From Raffaelea ambrosiae (taxonomy: Eukaryota; Ascomycota; Sordariomycetes; Ophiostomatales; Ophiostomataceae), in NCBI GenBank assembly GCA_002778195.1, contig PCDI01000002.1, forward strand, positions 2,538,859 through 2,602,858: a DNA stretch of 64,000 nt, written 5' to 3'. Under the pieces are notes generated by a model, which made no database searches, was not told where the DNA came from, and saw nothing but the letters and a program-made list of their open reading frames with translations. Of the stretch, positions 54,259 to 64,000 are shown piece by piece. Each line of letters opens with the position of its first letter. The stretch's first letter is position 1. Position numbers and translations under genes: made by a program.

Positions 54259-55036
54259 TGTCTGTAGCACCGGCTTGTCGTAAATCTGAGCCTTCCCGTA
54301 CCAAGTGAGAGTTGTATATCGGGCAGGAAACGAGAAATTCGGTTCAGCTTTGATCGGATTGCTGTGTTGCTATGTTGTCTGCAGAGCCATAGTCTCACTT
54401 TTTTTTTCCTGCAGAGACGATACGACCAAAAAAAGTGGTTAATGCGTTAGACTCTTGAACTTTTTTTTTTGTCCAGATCCACTAAAATTGTGCAGGTAAA
54501 AAAAGTTTCGTGCCCCACAAAGTTGGCAAGACACCCACTGCTGATTGGGCGATGCTAGCATCTGTGGCTGAAAATAGAAGGCGGTGTGGCTACCAGAGTC
54601 CATCGCAGTCGACTGTTCTACATATTTCAAAGTACTTAGGACGGTACATTACTATTGTACCCACCACGGCAAACCGACCTCATCTGTTTCAACATGTCAA
54701 TACTAAATTGTGAGGGCAACGAAAGGTCTCGTAGTGAACGCTGTATTGCAGGCGGGCAGTTACACAAAATGCACACCATCGGACAGGCAGGAGAGAAAAA
54801 TTATGTAAGCTGCCAGGAACAAACGAAACTGGTACGACAATTAGTCCAGGTCAAGTGATTTTTAAGCTATCTCTACTCCCAATGGCCGCAATACAAGGCT
54901 GCCTAGAATTGCAGCCCACGCAACGTCCGGAAACCAACCAACAACTTTCTCAACCACAAAAAAAAAAAAAACCTGAGTGGCTATTGTCCCCTGGAGAAAA
55001 CGTCATACCTACGATACTTTCACAGTCTCAAGTGAG
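54259..55036. other. Divergent promoter region, mpp10 / orphan 173-residue gene
   Basis: 778 bp. T/A runs at 54399-54409, 54462-54472 and 54958-54972. No supportable gene. A stretch near 54438-54462 looks superficially like a tRNA D-arm and anticodon arm but lacks the rest of a tRNA. Confidence 0.5.
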
Positions 55037-55558
55037 ATGGGTACGTCAAATCAAGCCGACGACGCCATGTCGTACGCCCCCTCATCTACGGGCTTCACGG
55101 CCAACACGCCGCCAACGGAGTTCCTCGACGGGATCTGGAACGGCCGGGCCAGTGCTGTTCCGTGGCCCAACAATTCCTACATCATTCTTGAGAAAGGCAC
55201 CGACCGGGCCATTACCCTCAGAAATGGCCAACTCGTCCTGCAAGACATGACCGACGGCGACATCCACGCCAACAACCGCTGGCTGTGTGTGGAGAAGAAC
55301 GGCTACTTCGGCTTCTACAATTCCAGAGCTGGTGTGTACATGGGTCACACCAGGAAGTTCTTCATGTGCGCCTCGGCCAGAGATATGAAAGGCTGGGAGC
55401 TGATCACGCCTCGGCAGCACCCGGAGGGCGGTTACCAGCTGCTGTCGCCATTCTACGAGCACACTCTGATGATGATCACCATTTCGGAGGACGGGAAAAG
55501 CCTGATGCGGGCTCAACATGGGGAAACTCTGTGGGAGTTTATCAAGGCACGCACTTAG
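55037..55558 (+). CDS. Orphan 173-residue protein, possibly beta-trefoil-like
   Basis: Uninterrupted frame from the ATG at 55037 to TAG at 55556. No signal peptide or membrane segment. I do not recognise a named family. After 30 polar residues the protein is regular, with alternating hydrophobic strands and aromatic residues: YIILEKGTDRAITLRNGQL, NRWLCVEKNGYFGFYN, GVYMGHTRKFFMCASA, GGYQLLSPFYEHTLMMI and TLWEFIKA. Repeating strand-turn units with G-x-L and F-Y-N/W-E-F pieces resemble fascin- or ricin-B-like beta-trefoil proteins; this is inference from pattern only. Probably cytosolic. The 5S rRNA gene follows on the other strand. Confidence 0.65.
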   Translation: MGTSNQADDAMSYAPSSTGFTANTPPTEFLDGIWNGRASAVPWPNNSYIILEKGTDRAITLRNGQLVLQDMTDGDIHANNRWLCVEKNGYFGFYNSRAGVYMGHTRKFFMCASARDMKGWELITPRQHPEGGYQLLSPFYEHTLMMITISEDGKSLMRAQHGETLWEFIKART

Positions 55559-55837
55559 ACCTGTTAGAGAAGATATCGGGGATGAATTGGCGTCTGCTCT
55601 CGAAGGGATGGGCGCTGTGCTATGAATGGCTCAAATTATATATGGTCCCAATACGGACGACTCACGACAGGATGGAATGCAGACTGGTCATTTTGCGATG
55701 ACGATAAGAATAAATGAACACTTTCCCACAAATACTAAATAAGAAGATGAAAAAAAAAGAAAACCGACGAATTGTTTTTTAAGTGTAGAGGAACTAATAA
55801 AGAAAAAAAAGACGACGTGTGCAATTGAACCGAGCAG

Positions 55838-55849
55838 CAAAAAAGCAAA
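55838..55849 (-). terminator. Pol III terminator after the 5S rRNA gene
   Basis: Immediately after the 5S 3' end the RNA-like strand reads TTTTGCTTTTTT, a T-rich run suited to RNA polymerase III termination. Confidence 0.6.
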
Positions 55850-55968
55850 ACGTACAACAGCGGGTATTCGCTGGTCGTCACCGACCCAACTACTAATCCG
55901 CCGATTACTGGTTTAACTAGGGGAGAGCGGACGGGATCCCGTGCTTTCCAGTATCTATGGTCGTACGT
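55850..55968 (-). rRNA. 5S ribosomal RNA
   Basis: 119-nt gene on the minus strand. The ends pair over nine bases (ACGTACGAC with GTTGTACGT). Internal landmarks match fungal 5S: GGGATCCCGTCCGCTCTCCC, TAGTAGTTGGGTCGGTGACG and ACCAGCGAA. A TATAA sits at about 25-29 bp upstream on the same strand (55997-55993), like the TATA element known before Neurospora 5S genes, and a T run follows. It stands alone between protein genes, so 5S genes are dispersed in this genome rather than part of the rDNA array. Confidence 0.95.
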
Positions 55969-56724
55969 GAAAGAATCAGGTGCAAGCGAGCCTTATATGG
56001 GAAAGACAGCTGTAAGACAGCCATAGACAACTGTATGCCATAAACGGCAGGAGCAACGCACAGCCTTGTCATGTCCACTTGAGTAGCGAATGAAATAACA
56101 TCTGAATTTGACTGCGTACCTTTGTTAAATGGAAACGCAATGTTATGTCTCATGACTTGTTATGGACACCCCCGGAGCACCCCATCGGAGATAGGTTTGT
56201 CCCCAGGTTGGCCATAAAGCGTCCCGCACTCCCCCTCACTCGCATCTTCCCGACAACGAACTGCCGCGTCGGAACAAAGAAGGATATACGGTATTTGAGG
56301 ACTTGAGAAGCACAAAACACAGCGGACCCGTTTTGACCAAAAAGACCGGGCTTGTTGCCCATTCATGCGGGGTAACCCTACTAAAGGACCACTCGTCATC
56401 GAGTTCTCTCCGTTCTGTTTGGTGGAAACAGATGGAGCTGTGTATTAAAAGCGATAGCTCCTTGAGCTCTGTGGATGTATCTGCCGGAGACTCGGCCCTT
56501 GGAGAAGACGAAAGAGGTATACGCGGACGAAAGAAAAATACGACACGGGACGGAGCACAGCATGAGAAATTTTGACTTCCCTTTTTTTTTTCCCTCTTCA
56601 TCTCATGAACTTAAACTCTTACAGCTACAACCACTAAGTGCACCTCAATCCTGTTCTTCTTCATATATACGTCTAGTGTGGTTTCTTGTTACTATCCTAC
56701 CAGCAAGAAACACAAGAAACAACC
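55969..56724. other. Intergenic: 5S upstream region and FAH-family promoter
   Basis: 756 bp. It includes the 5S TATA element (55993-55997) and, before the next gene, a pyrimidine run (56576-56600). No further gene supported. Confidence 0.55.
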
Positions 56725-57865
56725 ATGGCTTTTGATCGTGAGGAATTCCCTGGAATCGACACGTCACAGTCTTGTATCTCTTGCTAACGCTATTTCGATC
56801 TCTCTGCTCAGGACTTGTCCGCTTTGTCGCCAAAGGCGAGTCCGCTGCCCTCATCGGTGAGCCGGTCGACAAGACCCTCGATATTGGCGCGGCCGCACGG
56901 AAAGGCCAGGAGATCCAAGTGACCGTGTACAGTGGCACGTCTGTCCTGAGCCCGGGCTCCCCCACCAGCCGCGTGGCCATTGTAGACCGGATTTTGTCGC
57001 CATTGAAGGAGGAGGAAGTCGGCACCATCCGATGCATCGGCTTGAACGTGAGGATCTTCTGAGCCCGCCAAGTTTGCACTTGCGCTTGCGCTGGGTCAGT
57101 ATGGAAGAAAACTGACAAGCCATGGTAGTACAAAGAACATGCTGCCGAGGCCAAGATGGCCATCACGCCCATCCCAACAGTGTTTATGTAGGTTTTCTTG
57201 GGAGACGTTGCGCCAAACTCTCGCTAACATACTTCAAAGGAAACCCGCGACCTCGCTGGCTGACCCGTGGCCGGCTCCGACCATCATCCCCAAGCACACC
57301 ATTGCCGATGACTCGGCCGATTTTGAGTCCGAGCTCGCCGTCGTCATCGGCAAGACGGCGAAGAACGTCAGTGAAGCTGACGCGCTCGACTACGTGCTCG
57401 GCTACACGGCCTGCAATGACGTGTCCAGCCGGGCCAGCCAGTTTGCGCAGACGCAGTGGTCCTACTCCAAGGGCTTTGACGGTGCATGCCCCATCGGCCC
57501 CACGCTGGTGTCTACGGCCACCGTGCCGGACCCATCGAAGCTGCATATGCGTGGTCTCAAGAATGGCAAAGTCCTGCAGGAGAGCGGTCTTGAGTATGTT
57601 TCTTTCTCTCTCTCTGGTTCTCTCTTCCTCTCCCACCAACGCACTAACCCACATCAGTGATATGATTTTTAACGTGCCCAAGCTGGTGAGCTTCCTTTCG
57701 CAAGGCACGACACTCCGGGCAGGCACACTCATCATCACGGGCACGCCGTCGGGTATTGGAGCCATGCGCAACCCCAAGGAATACCTTCACGATGGGGACG
57801 AGTTTGTGGTCGAGATCCTGCCACACATTGGTAGCCTGTACAATGTCTTTGAAAACGAGAAATGA
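56725..57865 (+). CDS. Fumarylacetoacetate hydrolase family protein
   Basis: Metal-dependent C-C hydrolase or decarboxylase family (acylpyruvate / fumarylpyruvate hydrolase-like). Five exons: 56725-56737 (13 nt), 56812-57047, 57129-57187, 57240-57593 and 57658-57865, with consistent phases, giving 289 residues. The first junction yields MAFDRLVRFVAKGES. Family landmarks are RCIGLNYKEHAAEA (across an intron), PTVFMKPATSL, DFESELAVVIGKTAKN (metal-binding Glu residues), YTACNDVSSRASQ, WSYSKGFDGACPIGP, ISFLSQ-like VSFLSQGTTLRAGTLIITGTP and a C-terminal GDEFVVEI. No targeting signal is clear. The substrate cannot be assigned. Confidence 0.92.
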
Positions 57866-60800
57866 GAGAAGCGATATGTTTTCTCGTTCTCGTTCTCGGC
57901 TAGGGCTATAAGACGAAATCTGCAGACTTTTCACATAGACAAATACACTTGGTTTTCGCTGAAGGAAATGTCTTCTTTGTGTGCAGGTGTGCATGCGTGA
58001 TTGTGTGTGCGTGTGAGTGCTGTAAAGCCAACCCCTCTGTGCTTCAAGACCCTGCATCTCCGGCTCTGTTTGATGAATTCTTCCTCCGATTGCGACGAGA
58101 GGTGTGTCGCATCTTTTAGTTCTTCCTGCTGCCGAAGATATCGTGCCATCAAGGTGATCCTGCATGGTGAAAGAAGGAGGTGAAAAAACAAGCCCCATGC
58201 ATTTCCTGCACTCCGCTCTATAAAGGATGATAGCCTGCCCCATTTCATATGTCGTACAACTCGCTCTCTCCGATTTCTCCATAGTCTCCTGTTGCAGGAT
58301 CTCAGGCGGAAGCTACCCGGTCCAAACAACGTGTCCGGGAAGCTGTAAAAGGTGGGACCTGATCGCAATGTTAGTTGTCCAGGGGAAGGGAACCATGCAT
58401 CTGGCGGTGTAGCCGTTACGTTAAGGCCTTAATCTCCCAAAGAGAATCGCTTGATTTCTCACATTCCACATCGTCCAGATGGTAGTGGATGCAACCAAGC
58501 CGGCGACCAGATTGTCTGCCTGTACAACGACGCAAGCCCTGGATATTGTAACGCGTTGCCGTTGCACAGCTTCGAATAAAGCCGCTGTCCCATTCGAACT
58601 TCGTCGGGGAAATGGGCTGAACGTTCCGACGACTTCTCGCAGATGCATAGAGGTCAACAACGCCGTGTTCCCACACCGATAGTCGATATGTGAAAGAAGC
58701 TACATCTGCCTTAGCTCCACAAAGCGCAGTCCTCTGTGCTCTTGCAACAGGAAAGCTGCACTTAAGGATCACACAGACCGCTCATCAAACGCAGGAAAGC
58801 ATGGCCAAGACAACATGACCCGCGTCCCATCGCGGTCACCTGAACAGGATGAGACGCACCGCGCACTTCTTTTACCGGCAGTGCACTTAGAGTTCAATCT
58901 TCCCGGCTTCATTGGTAACCGTGGTCATTGCTCACCGTAACAGACGGGAGCCAATGCCTCTAGGTCGACTCTAGTGTGCAGCGTCGCCCTGTAGTACATG
59001 GTATATGTGGCGGTGAGACAAAACCAAGGCCAGTGCGGCGCAGGCAAAGCGATAAGAGAGGTCAGGGAGAACGGCAAGTCCATGAGGATTCTGGCGAAAA
59101 GAGAAGAGGGCTCTCGCCGGTGTCGGACTGGCGTGGCGTTCTGCCTGTCTGCTTTTTGCCAGGTATCATCGCGTGACAAAGCAGAAGGGAAGGATTACCA
59201 GCAGCAACACCCGCGGGTACGATAACGGCACAGTCACTGTTCCTCGCTCATGCTGGAACAAATAAAGAAACGCTGGCGTATCTGCCATGCACACAGAGAA
59301 ACCAAGGAGACACCAAATTGCAACGGTGCGTCCCGGTTGATTGGAGGACTCCAGAGCCAAGGCCAGTGTCAAGCTAAGGCAAAGCTAAACCGTTCGGGGC
59401 ACTGGGGAAATGGTTGGCCGTTGAAACCTCGTCTCCTAATGGCCCCGGAGGATTCAGTACAACGACATTAATGCAAACCTGTATATCTACATCATGATTG
59501 CCCAGAGTGGAAGGCGGGGGAAAAACTTGGTCGTGGGCCTAGCCATGCGCACCGCCGTTGGTTGTTCTTTCCAGCTGTTGTGATGTTTCAAAAAAGAGAT
59601 TTTGCCAACACTCAAATTGCCTGCAGTCTTTGTACACTGCTGTGCCCAGTACGTCTGCAGTCCGAGGACTTTTGCCGCCCCCAAATGGCAACACGAATAT
59701 ATTACCTGTAAGGATGAAACTGGGGTGCTGGACAGATAAAAAAAGAAATTGTGGACATGAGATGGCAGTCGTGGGAGAACAGATCCTACGTGGCTCTGAC
59801 ATCCCGTTTTGGCATATTGACGGATCCATCAATATTGTTGTCTGATCATGGGAAGAAGGGAAGAGTGCAAATGCTGAAAATCGGAATATTTCGTTAGACT
59901 ATATGTTTCAAAAGCCGAGTTTGGTGAATTGGATGGTTGTTCCTCTGAGGGCTTCATCCTTCAGCAAGATCTTGTAATTTCTTGGAACCCACTGAGACAA
60001 GATGTCCGAGCTCTCTTTTCTTCGTATCTCAAATCCTGCAATTTGTTTTGGCATTCGAAGTGTCCGAGAGGCAGCCTGTCCCCAATAGACCACATGTGGT
60101 CTCCCGGAAAAGGCACAGTCCAGAGTTGGGTGGCAGTGACTCATGGTCGATTAGAATTATAACTTGGACATGCGGTAATATCTTGGGGTATATTGTGTTT
60201 TCTTGGACAGGTGGCGAGCAAAAGGTGTCCTGTTGTGTCTCTGAAACATCGGCATTGATGTACAAGACAAGACCAACAAAGGACACAAGCACGGTCACCA
60301 TGGCAGATGCGTATGGCCTGCCGAGGCCAGGAAGAAAGGCCAAACAGAAACGGCAATGTCGTCATAGACAGCTGCCCGTGGTGAAGCATGGCGAGCACCA
60401 ACAGCCAAAGAAGTTCAGCGAAAACACGCTATGGCCTGTTCTCTGACGTAGATGAGAGCCGTGAGTCCAGTCAGAAACGAGGCGTGCAAGGGCGGCATCG
60501 ATCGTCAGCAGCAGCGCCAGCAGCGTGTTTGATCGCATTGCAGGCCTGGATGAACAAACACGGAATGGCAAATCGAAACGGCACCCTGTTGGCCCTGCTG
60601 AACCACGCCTCAAAGCTGCATCCTCGTCAAACCAAGCATGGAGGACCAGCTCCACTCACCACGTGTCTAGGGAGAGCAGACGAGGAAATGGCATACGATA
60701 TGCGTGCCCAGTTTCAGTGCCTAACACAACAAAGGCGTTGGTTGTTGGGCGGATGAGCCCGGGGAAGCCATTTTTTTTCTTGTCAGGCATGTTGCCGTGT

Positions 60801-62833
60801 GGATGTGGTTTGTTGTGTCGGCAGGGGTTTTGTTTTTGCCCATCTGGGCAGTCCCTGGTTGATTAGTTGCATGACTCTGGCCTCCCTTTGACATGGTTAG
60901 ATGTGGCAATACGTCATACCTTCCAAATGAGTCAAAGAAGCGCTGAGACCCGACTGCCTGTAGTCCAGGGAAGGCGTGACCAGGTCGCATTGCAGACGGT
61001 TCCAAACCGAGCACTCAACAGAAAAAAAAAAAGAACGGCGACCACTCTGCACATTGCACATGTCGGTGTGCAGGTGGAGTATCTGCGTTGTGTCTGGGCA
61101 AGGCGAGCTGCATCTTCCCCACACTCGCTCAGCTCCCCGCCAGTAAGCAGGAATACGGAAGGCACGCCGGAGCAAGCACAAGCACAGGGCACATGAAGCC
61201 AGCTGGCAAGCCTCAGACGCACCTGCAGGCCGAAAATAGGCAACAACGCGGTCTCTTTTGGGTCGCCCTCGGGTCTGCTTGGGCAAGGCAGTGCCGGACG
61301 TGCCTGCCTTGGCCGGGATGGCCTCACGCAAAGCAAGCAGGCGAATGCTAAGAATAACAAAACCAACACGCAGCATGCGCCTCGGAGCATTTCTGGCAGT
61401 CAGTCTCCCTGCCTGGCAAAGTTACATAACAGGTACTATGTACCGGCAGACGGGACCTCCCATTCTCTGCGTGACACAAGGAAGAGGAATCACGAACCAT
61501 AGCACAAAGCACGAGCAATACGGACGAGAGGGAGTATTACTATGTAAAACGTATGCACACAAATAGCAATAAAGAGTAGAATGAGGGGTTCCCACAGCGA
61601 AGGGTGGCGCATGCCCAAGGAACAACAGGGGGTCGTGCCAGGGCAGGCAACCGCGACCGACTTACACGTTGAAAAAGGAAAGACCTGGGATGGCTAATTC
61701 CGTCTTCGTCCAGTGGTGGGCGCCCCCAATCTTGGGCTTCGACCCCGCTCAACTGCCAGTCTTCCCTGCTGCTGGTGCTGCTGCTGCTTGCTGGTGCTGT
61801 TGTTCTCTGTTTCGTTCCTTCCGTTTCATCGCTGGCATGGCTCGCTCGCCTGCCGCCTTGGCAAGGACGGTCTGGCATCAGGCCACCCTCGTGACGCATT
61901 TCTTCCTTTCCGCTCGTTTTCCTCCATACCCGCCTTCCTCGTTCTTCCTTTCCTTTCTCGTAGCACACCGCCCGCGGCCACACCACGACGGGCCAGACGA
62001 ATCACAGCGTGGCCATCCAACCATGCAGGTGGCCACTGAGGCCACAGCAGACGGTTGCTCAACCCCTGGTCGGTTGCCTTGCCCATCCTTTCACCGGCGC
62101 TGTTGGGCGCGCATTTTGCTGCGCTGGGGTGTGCTTGCCTCCCTATTCATCCCTGCTCCATTTGCTCGCTAACCACACTTACTATGTATCTGCCTGCTCT
62201 GTTTCTGTTCCTGTCCCCTTTATCGCCGGGACCTAACGGCCGCCACAAGGTGCGGCCACTAAGAGGACTGCTGCTGCTACGTGCTCCCAACAGCTGCCAC
62301 CAAATGGCTCCACTGCCAAAACCCGGCCAAATCGCCATGCTTGGGTGACACCCCCCTTTCGTCGGTTTGCCGTTTTCTCACCCTGGCCAAGTCACGATCG
62401 GCATCGCTGGACCACGCTGCCAGCCCGCATGCTGTCAAAGGTCTTCCTTTTACTTGCGCTATTAGCCTTGCGGGTCCCTATTGACGGCCCCGGCGCCACC
62501 TCTTGTGATTTGCTTGGCCATCCTCGTCTGCCTCGCCCAATCCTCTATATAAAGCCTCATATCTCCCCCCTCCAATCTGTTTCTTCTGCTCGTTTCCCAT
62601 CCTCATCACCCGCAAATCCAAGCTTCCTCGGCATCTTCCTTTGAAATCTGCACTCTGCTTCTTCTACTTCTTGCCCAGCCGCACCAAACACTCGCAAACA
62701 TCTGCCTCCGCCCAGCTTGTCTTCTATCCTTTCGCAATTCTTTGCTTCATTCCTCTTCACAACTCGCCTTCACACTTAGTTACCCGATTCTATTTCTGCT
62801 CAGCCAACCCACGTTGACAACTCAACCGCCACC
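57866..62833. other. Large gene-free region upstream of the cysteine-rich microprotein gene
   Basis: About 5 kb without a gene I can support on either strand. 57866-58400 is the 3' flank of the FAH-family gene. 58400-61600 is mixed sequence with scattered short frames (the longest ATG frame is 122 codons at 60388-60756) that resemble no family. 61680-62833 becomes pyrimidine-rich on the plus strand and ends in a TATA box and leader for the gene at 62834. The block may be a long regulatory region or contain non-coding transcripts. Confidence 0.5.
62546..62553 (+). promoter_or_regulatory. TATA box (TATATAAA) of the cysteine-rich microprotein gene
   Basis: Perfect TATATAAA about 288 bp before the ATG at 62834, followed within 40-60 bp by pyrimidine-rich sequence where transcription would start. 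This implies a 5' leader of roughly 230-250 nt. Confidence 0.55.
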
Positions 62834-62959
62834 ATGAGCTACAAGGAGATCAAGGAACTCGTCAATGCGTGCTGCACCTACTGCTGCCGCGCCAGCGACT
62901 TCGGCACCCACGACTACTGCGGTGGTCCCGGCAACTGCCACCGCTGTCCGAAGATGTAA
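62834..62959 (+). CDS. Cysteine-rich 41-residue microprotein, unknown function
   Basis: ATG in an ideal context (CGCCACCATGAG) opens a 41-codon frame to TAA at 62957-62959. Third positions are mostly C or G, as in highly expressed genes of such fungi. The peptide starts MSYKEIKELVNA, a short amphipathic helix, then has seven cysteines: paired CC at 13-14 and 17-18, single C at 29, 35 and 38, plus His26 and His36; it ends CHRCPKM. There is no signal peptide, so disulfide-rich secretion is unlikely; metal binding is a reasonable guess. I do not recognise the family. The stop lies inside GTAAGA, a good splice donor, so a spliced, longer form is possible. A TATA box and a long pyrimidine-rich leader precede it. 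Confidence 0.6.
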   Translation: MSYKEIKELVNACCTYCCRASDFGTHDYCGGPGNCHRCPKM

Positions 62960-64000
62960 GACGTCTGAGACAGCGAGACACACCACTGCATGCCGGTCTG
63001 CAGCTCTCCCAGATCGGTCCAACAAGCACACGGTCCATGCAGCAGCTGGTGCCAACAGCCGTGCGTCTCAAGTCTGAGGGAGCGCCATTGTGCGCTCTCT
63101 TTCTGCTGTGCCGCTTCATCACCTGGCAACAATCACTTTCCTCGCTTTACTTCTCCTGCTCTTTTCCCGTTGTTTGAGGACAATTGTCGAAACGGATCCT
63201 TCGCCAAGAGAACCTCATCTTGATGCCGACCAGACAGAATCACCCACGGGTCCTTTGCTTGTCTCTACCTTTCTTTTTTCTTCTTTTTTTCTCCTCGGCC
63301 TTTTTTACATTTCTTGTTTCTGATTTACAAATCCCCCTTATCTTGTTCCTGGATTGCTGTGTCCTTCATCCAGGGACCAGTGAGCCAGACTGATAGCTTC
63401 GCCGCTGTTTCTTCCACTTTCCGCCCATGGCTTACTCACCACATCTGCCGAAATTCCACTTCTCGTTTTTTTCTCGTTGCGGATCGCCTCGCATGTCCAC
63501 AACAAAACAGGGCGGCGTCCCGCATGCGAGGCTGCCGCTCTATCCACGTTGCTCCTTGGCTTTTTTCACTTTATCAACATACCCCCATGCTTCCTCCCGA
63601 CCCCACGCGCGTTGCTGCCTGGGACAATGGATAGCGATCTGACAAGCATGGAAGAGAACATGCACGGTATATGCATCTTGCGCTGCACAGTGGGCATGTG
63701 GCACGTCCTTGCTGATAGTGATGGCTGGAACTATCAGCTATCAACATTGGCATCAGCTGCAACTGTACAGGGTAGCCGCGGTATCACGGCAGAGGGCCCC
63801 GCTTGCTTGATTGCCCGATGCATTGCCCATTCCCTTTCCACTCCCTTCGTGTCTGCCGTGTCCGTTTTCTTGCTCCAGTCATCTGTTGGCCTCTCGAGGT
63901 TTCTTGTTGATGTGTACTTTTTTTTCATTTCTCTATTTGTTTTCTCGCGGTTTCGGTTTTTTCCCCCCCTTGCGCGAAGCACAGCAGCATTCGCGTCACT
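62960..64000. other. 3' flank of the microprotein gene to the window edge
   Basis: 1.04 kb, pyrimidine-rich on the plus strand (63120-63330, 63840-63975), with no supportable gene. It probably includes the 3' UTR of the microprotein gene. Confidence 0.5.

Noticed and set aside
54438..54462. tRNA-like GTGGTTAATGCGTTAGACTC stretch
   Set aside because: Resembles a D-arm and part of an anticodon arm, but no acceptor stem, variable loop or T-arm follows; a T run comes instead.
60388..60756. 122-codon plus frame in the 5-kb gene-free block
   Set aside because: No similarity known to me, no promoter signals and unbiased codons.

Overview
The window looks like nuclear DNA from a GC-rich filamentous ascomycete (Pezizomycotina, most likely Sordariomycetes). 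Genes are interrupted by short introns of about 55-270 bp with GT..AG ends and CTAAC-like branch points. Coding regions strongly favour C/G at third codon positions. Protein families are typical of filamentous fungi (Ppg1 phosphatase, mitochondrial Arg2, fungal rhodopsin-domain membrane proteins, BBE oxidases). A single 5S rRNA gene lies alone between protein genes, as in Neurospora and relatives. I cannot fix the genus. The sequence contains an assembly gap (8771-8964) and one isolated N (34374).

Layout. 1-1382: 3' part of a PP2A-like phosphatase (ppg1), convergent with a bZIP factor (2675-4244, minus). 4245-12606: about 8.4 kb with no gene I can support, full of purine/pyrimidine tracts and TG/CA microsatellites. 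12607-15280: a divergent pair of nuclear genes for mitochondrial proteins, a four-exon complex I-type small subunit (minus) and ribosomal protein mrpl3 (plus), sharing a 472-bp promoter with two inverted CCAAT boxes. 15661-19770: a cPLA2-like phospholipase and a beta-hydroxyacid dehydrogenase, both minus. 20752-23086: N-acetylglutamate synthase (arginine pathway) with a Gcn4/CPC1-type site upstream. 23700-29703: a Gvp36-like BAR protein, LSm4 and a mitochondrial PPR protein. 30482-32107: a divergent pair, TFIIA gamma and Imp3. 33320-39198: a dual-specificity-type phosphatase, a CPA2-like cation/proton antiporter and a BBE-type FAD oxidase. 41168-45666: an eight-exon rhodopsin-domain membrane protein and an FHA-domain kinase. 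46956-48746: an orphan basic protein with an AT-hook-like tail. 49991-54258: ALA dehydratase and Mpp10. 55037-57865: a small orphan protein, the 5S rRNA gene and a fumarylacetoacetate-hydrolase-family enzyme. 57866-62833: about 5 kb without a supportable gene, ending at a TATA-driven 41-residue cysteine-rich microprotein gene (62834-62959).

The genes are mostly housekeeping. Two belong to the same ribosome-biogenesis subcomplex (Imp3 and Mpp10, in the U3 processome). Several serve mitochondria (complex I subunit, mL44, PPR protein, Arg2). One makes the haem precursor porphobilinogen. I see no secondary-metabolite cluster, no intact transposon and no CRISPR. The least explained items are the cysteine-rich microprotein, the two large gene-free blocks, the orphan basic protein, the orphan 173-residue protein, and the start codons that stand alone on their own exons in two genes.

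Exon coordinates in the entries were deduced by hand from reading frames, splice consensus and recognisable family sequence; they have not been checked against transcripts.
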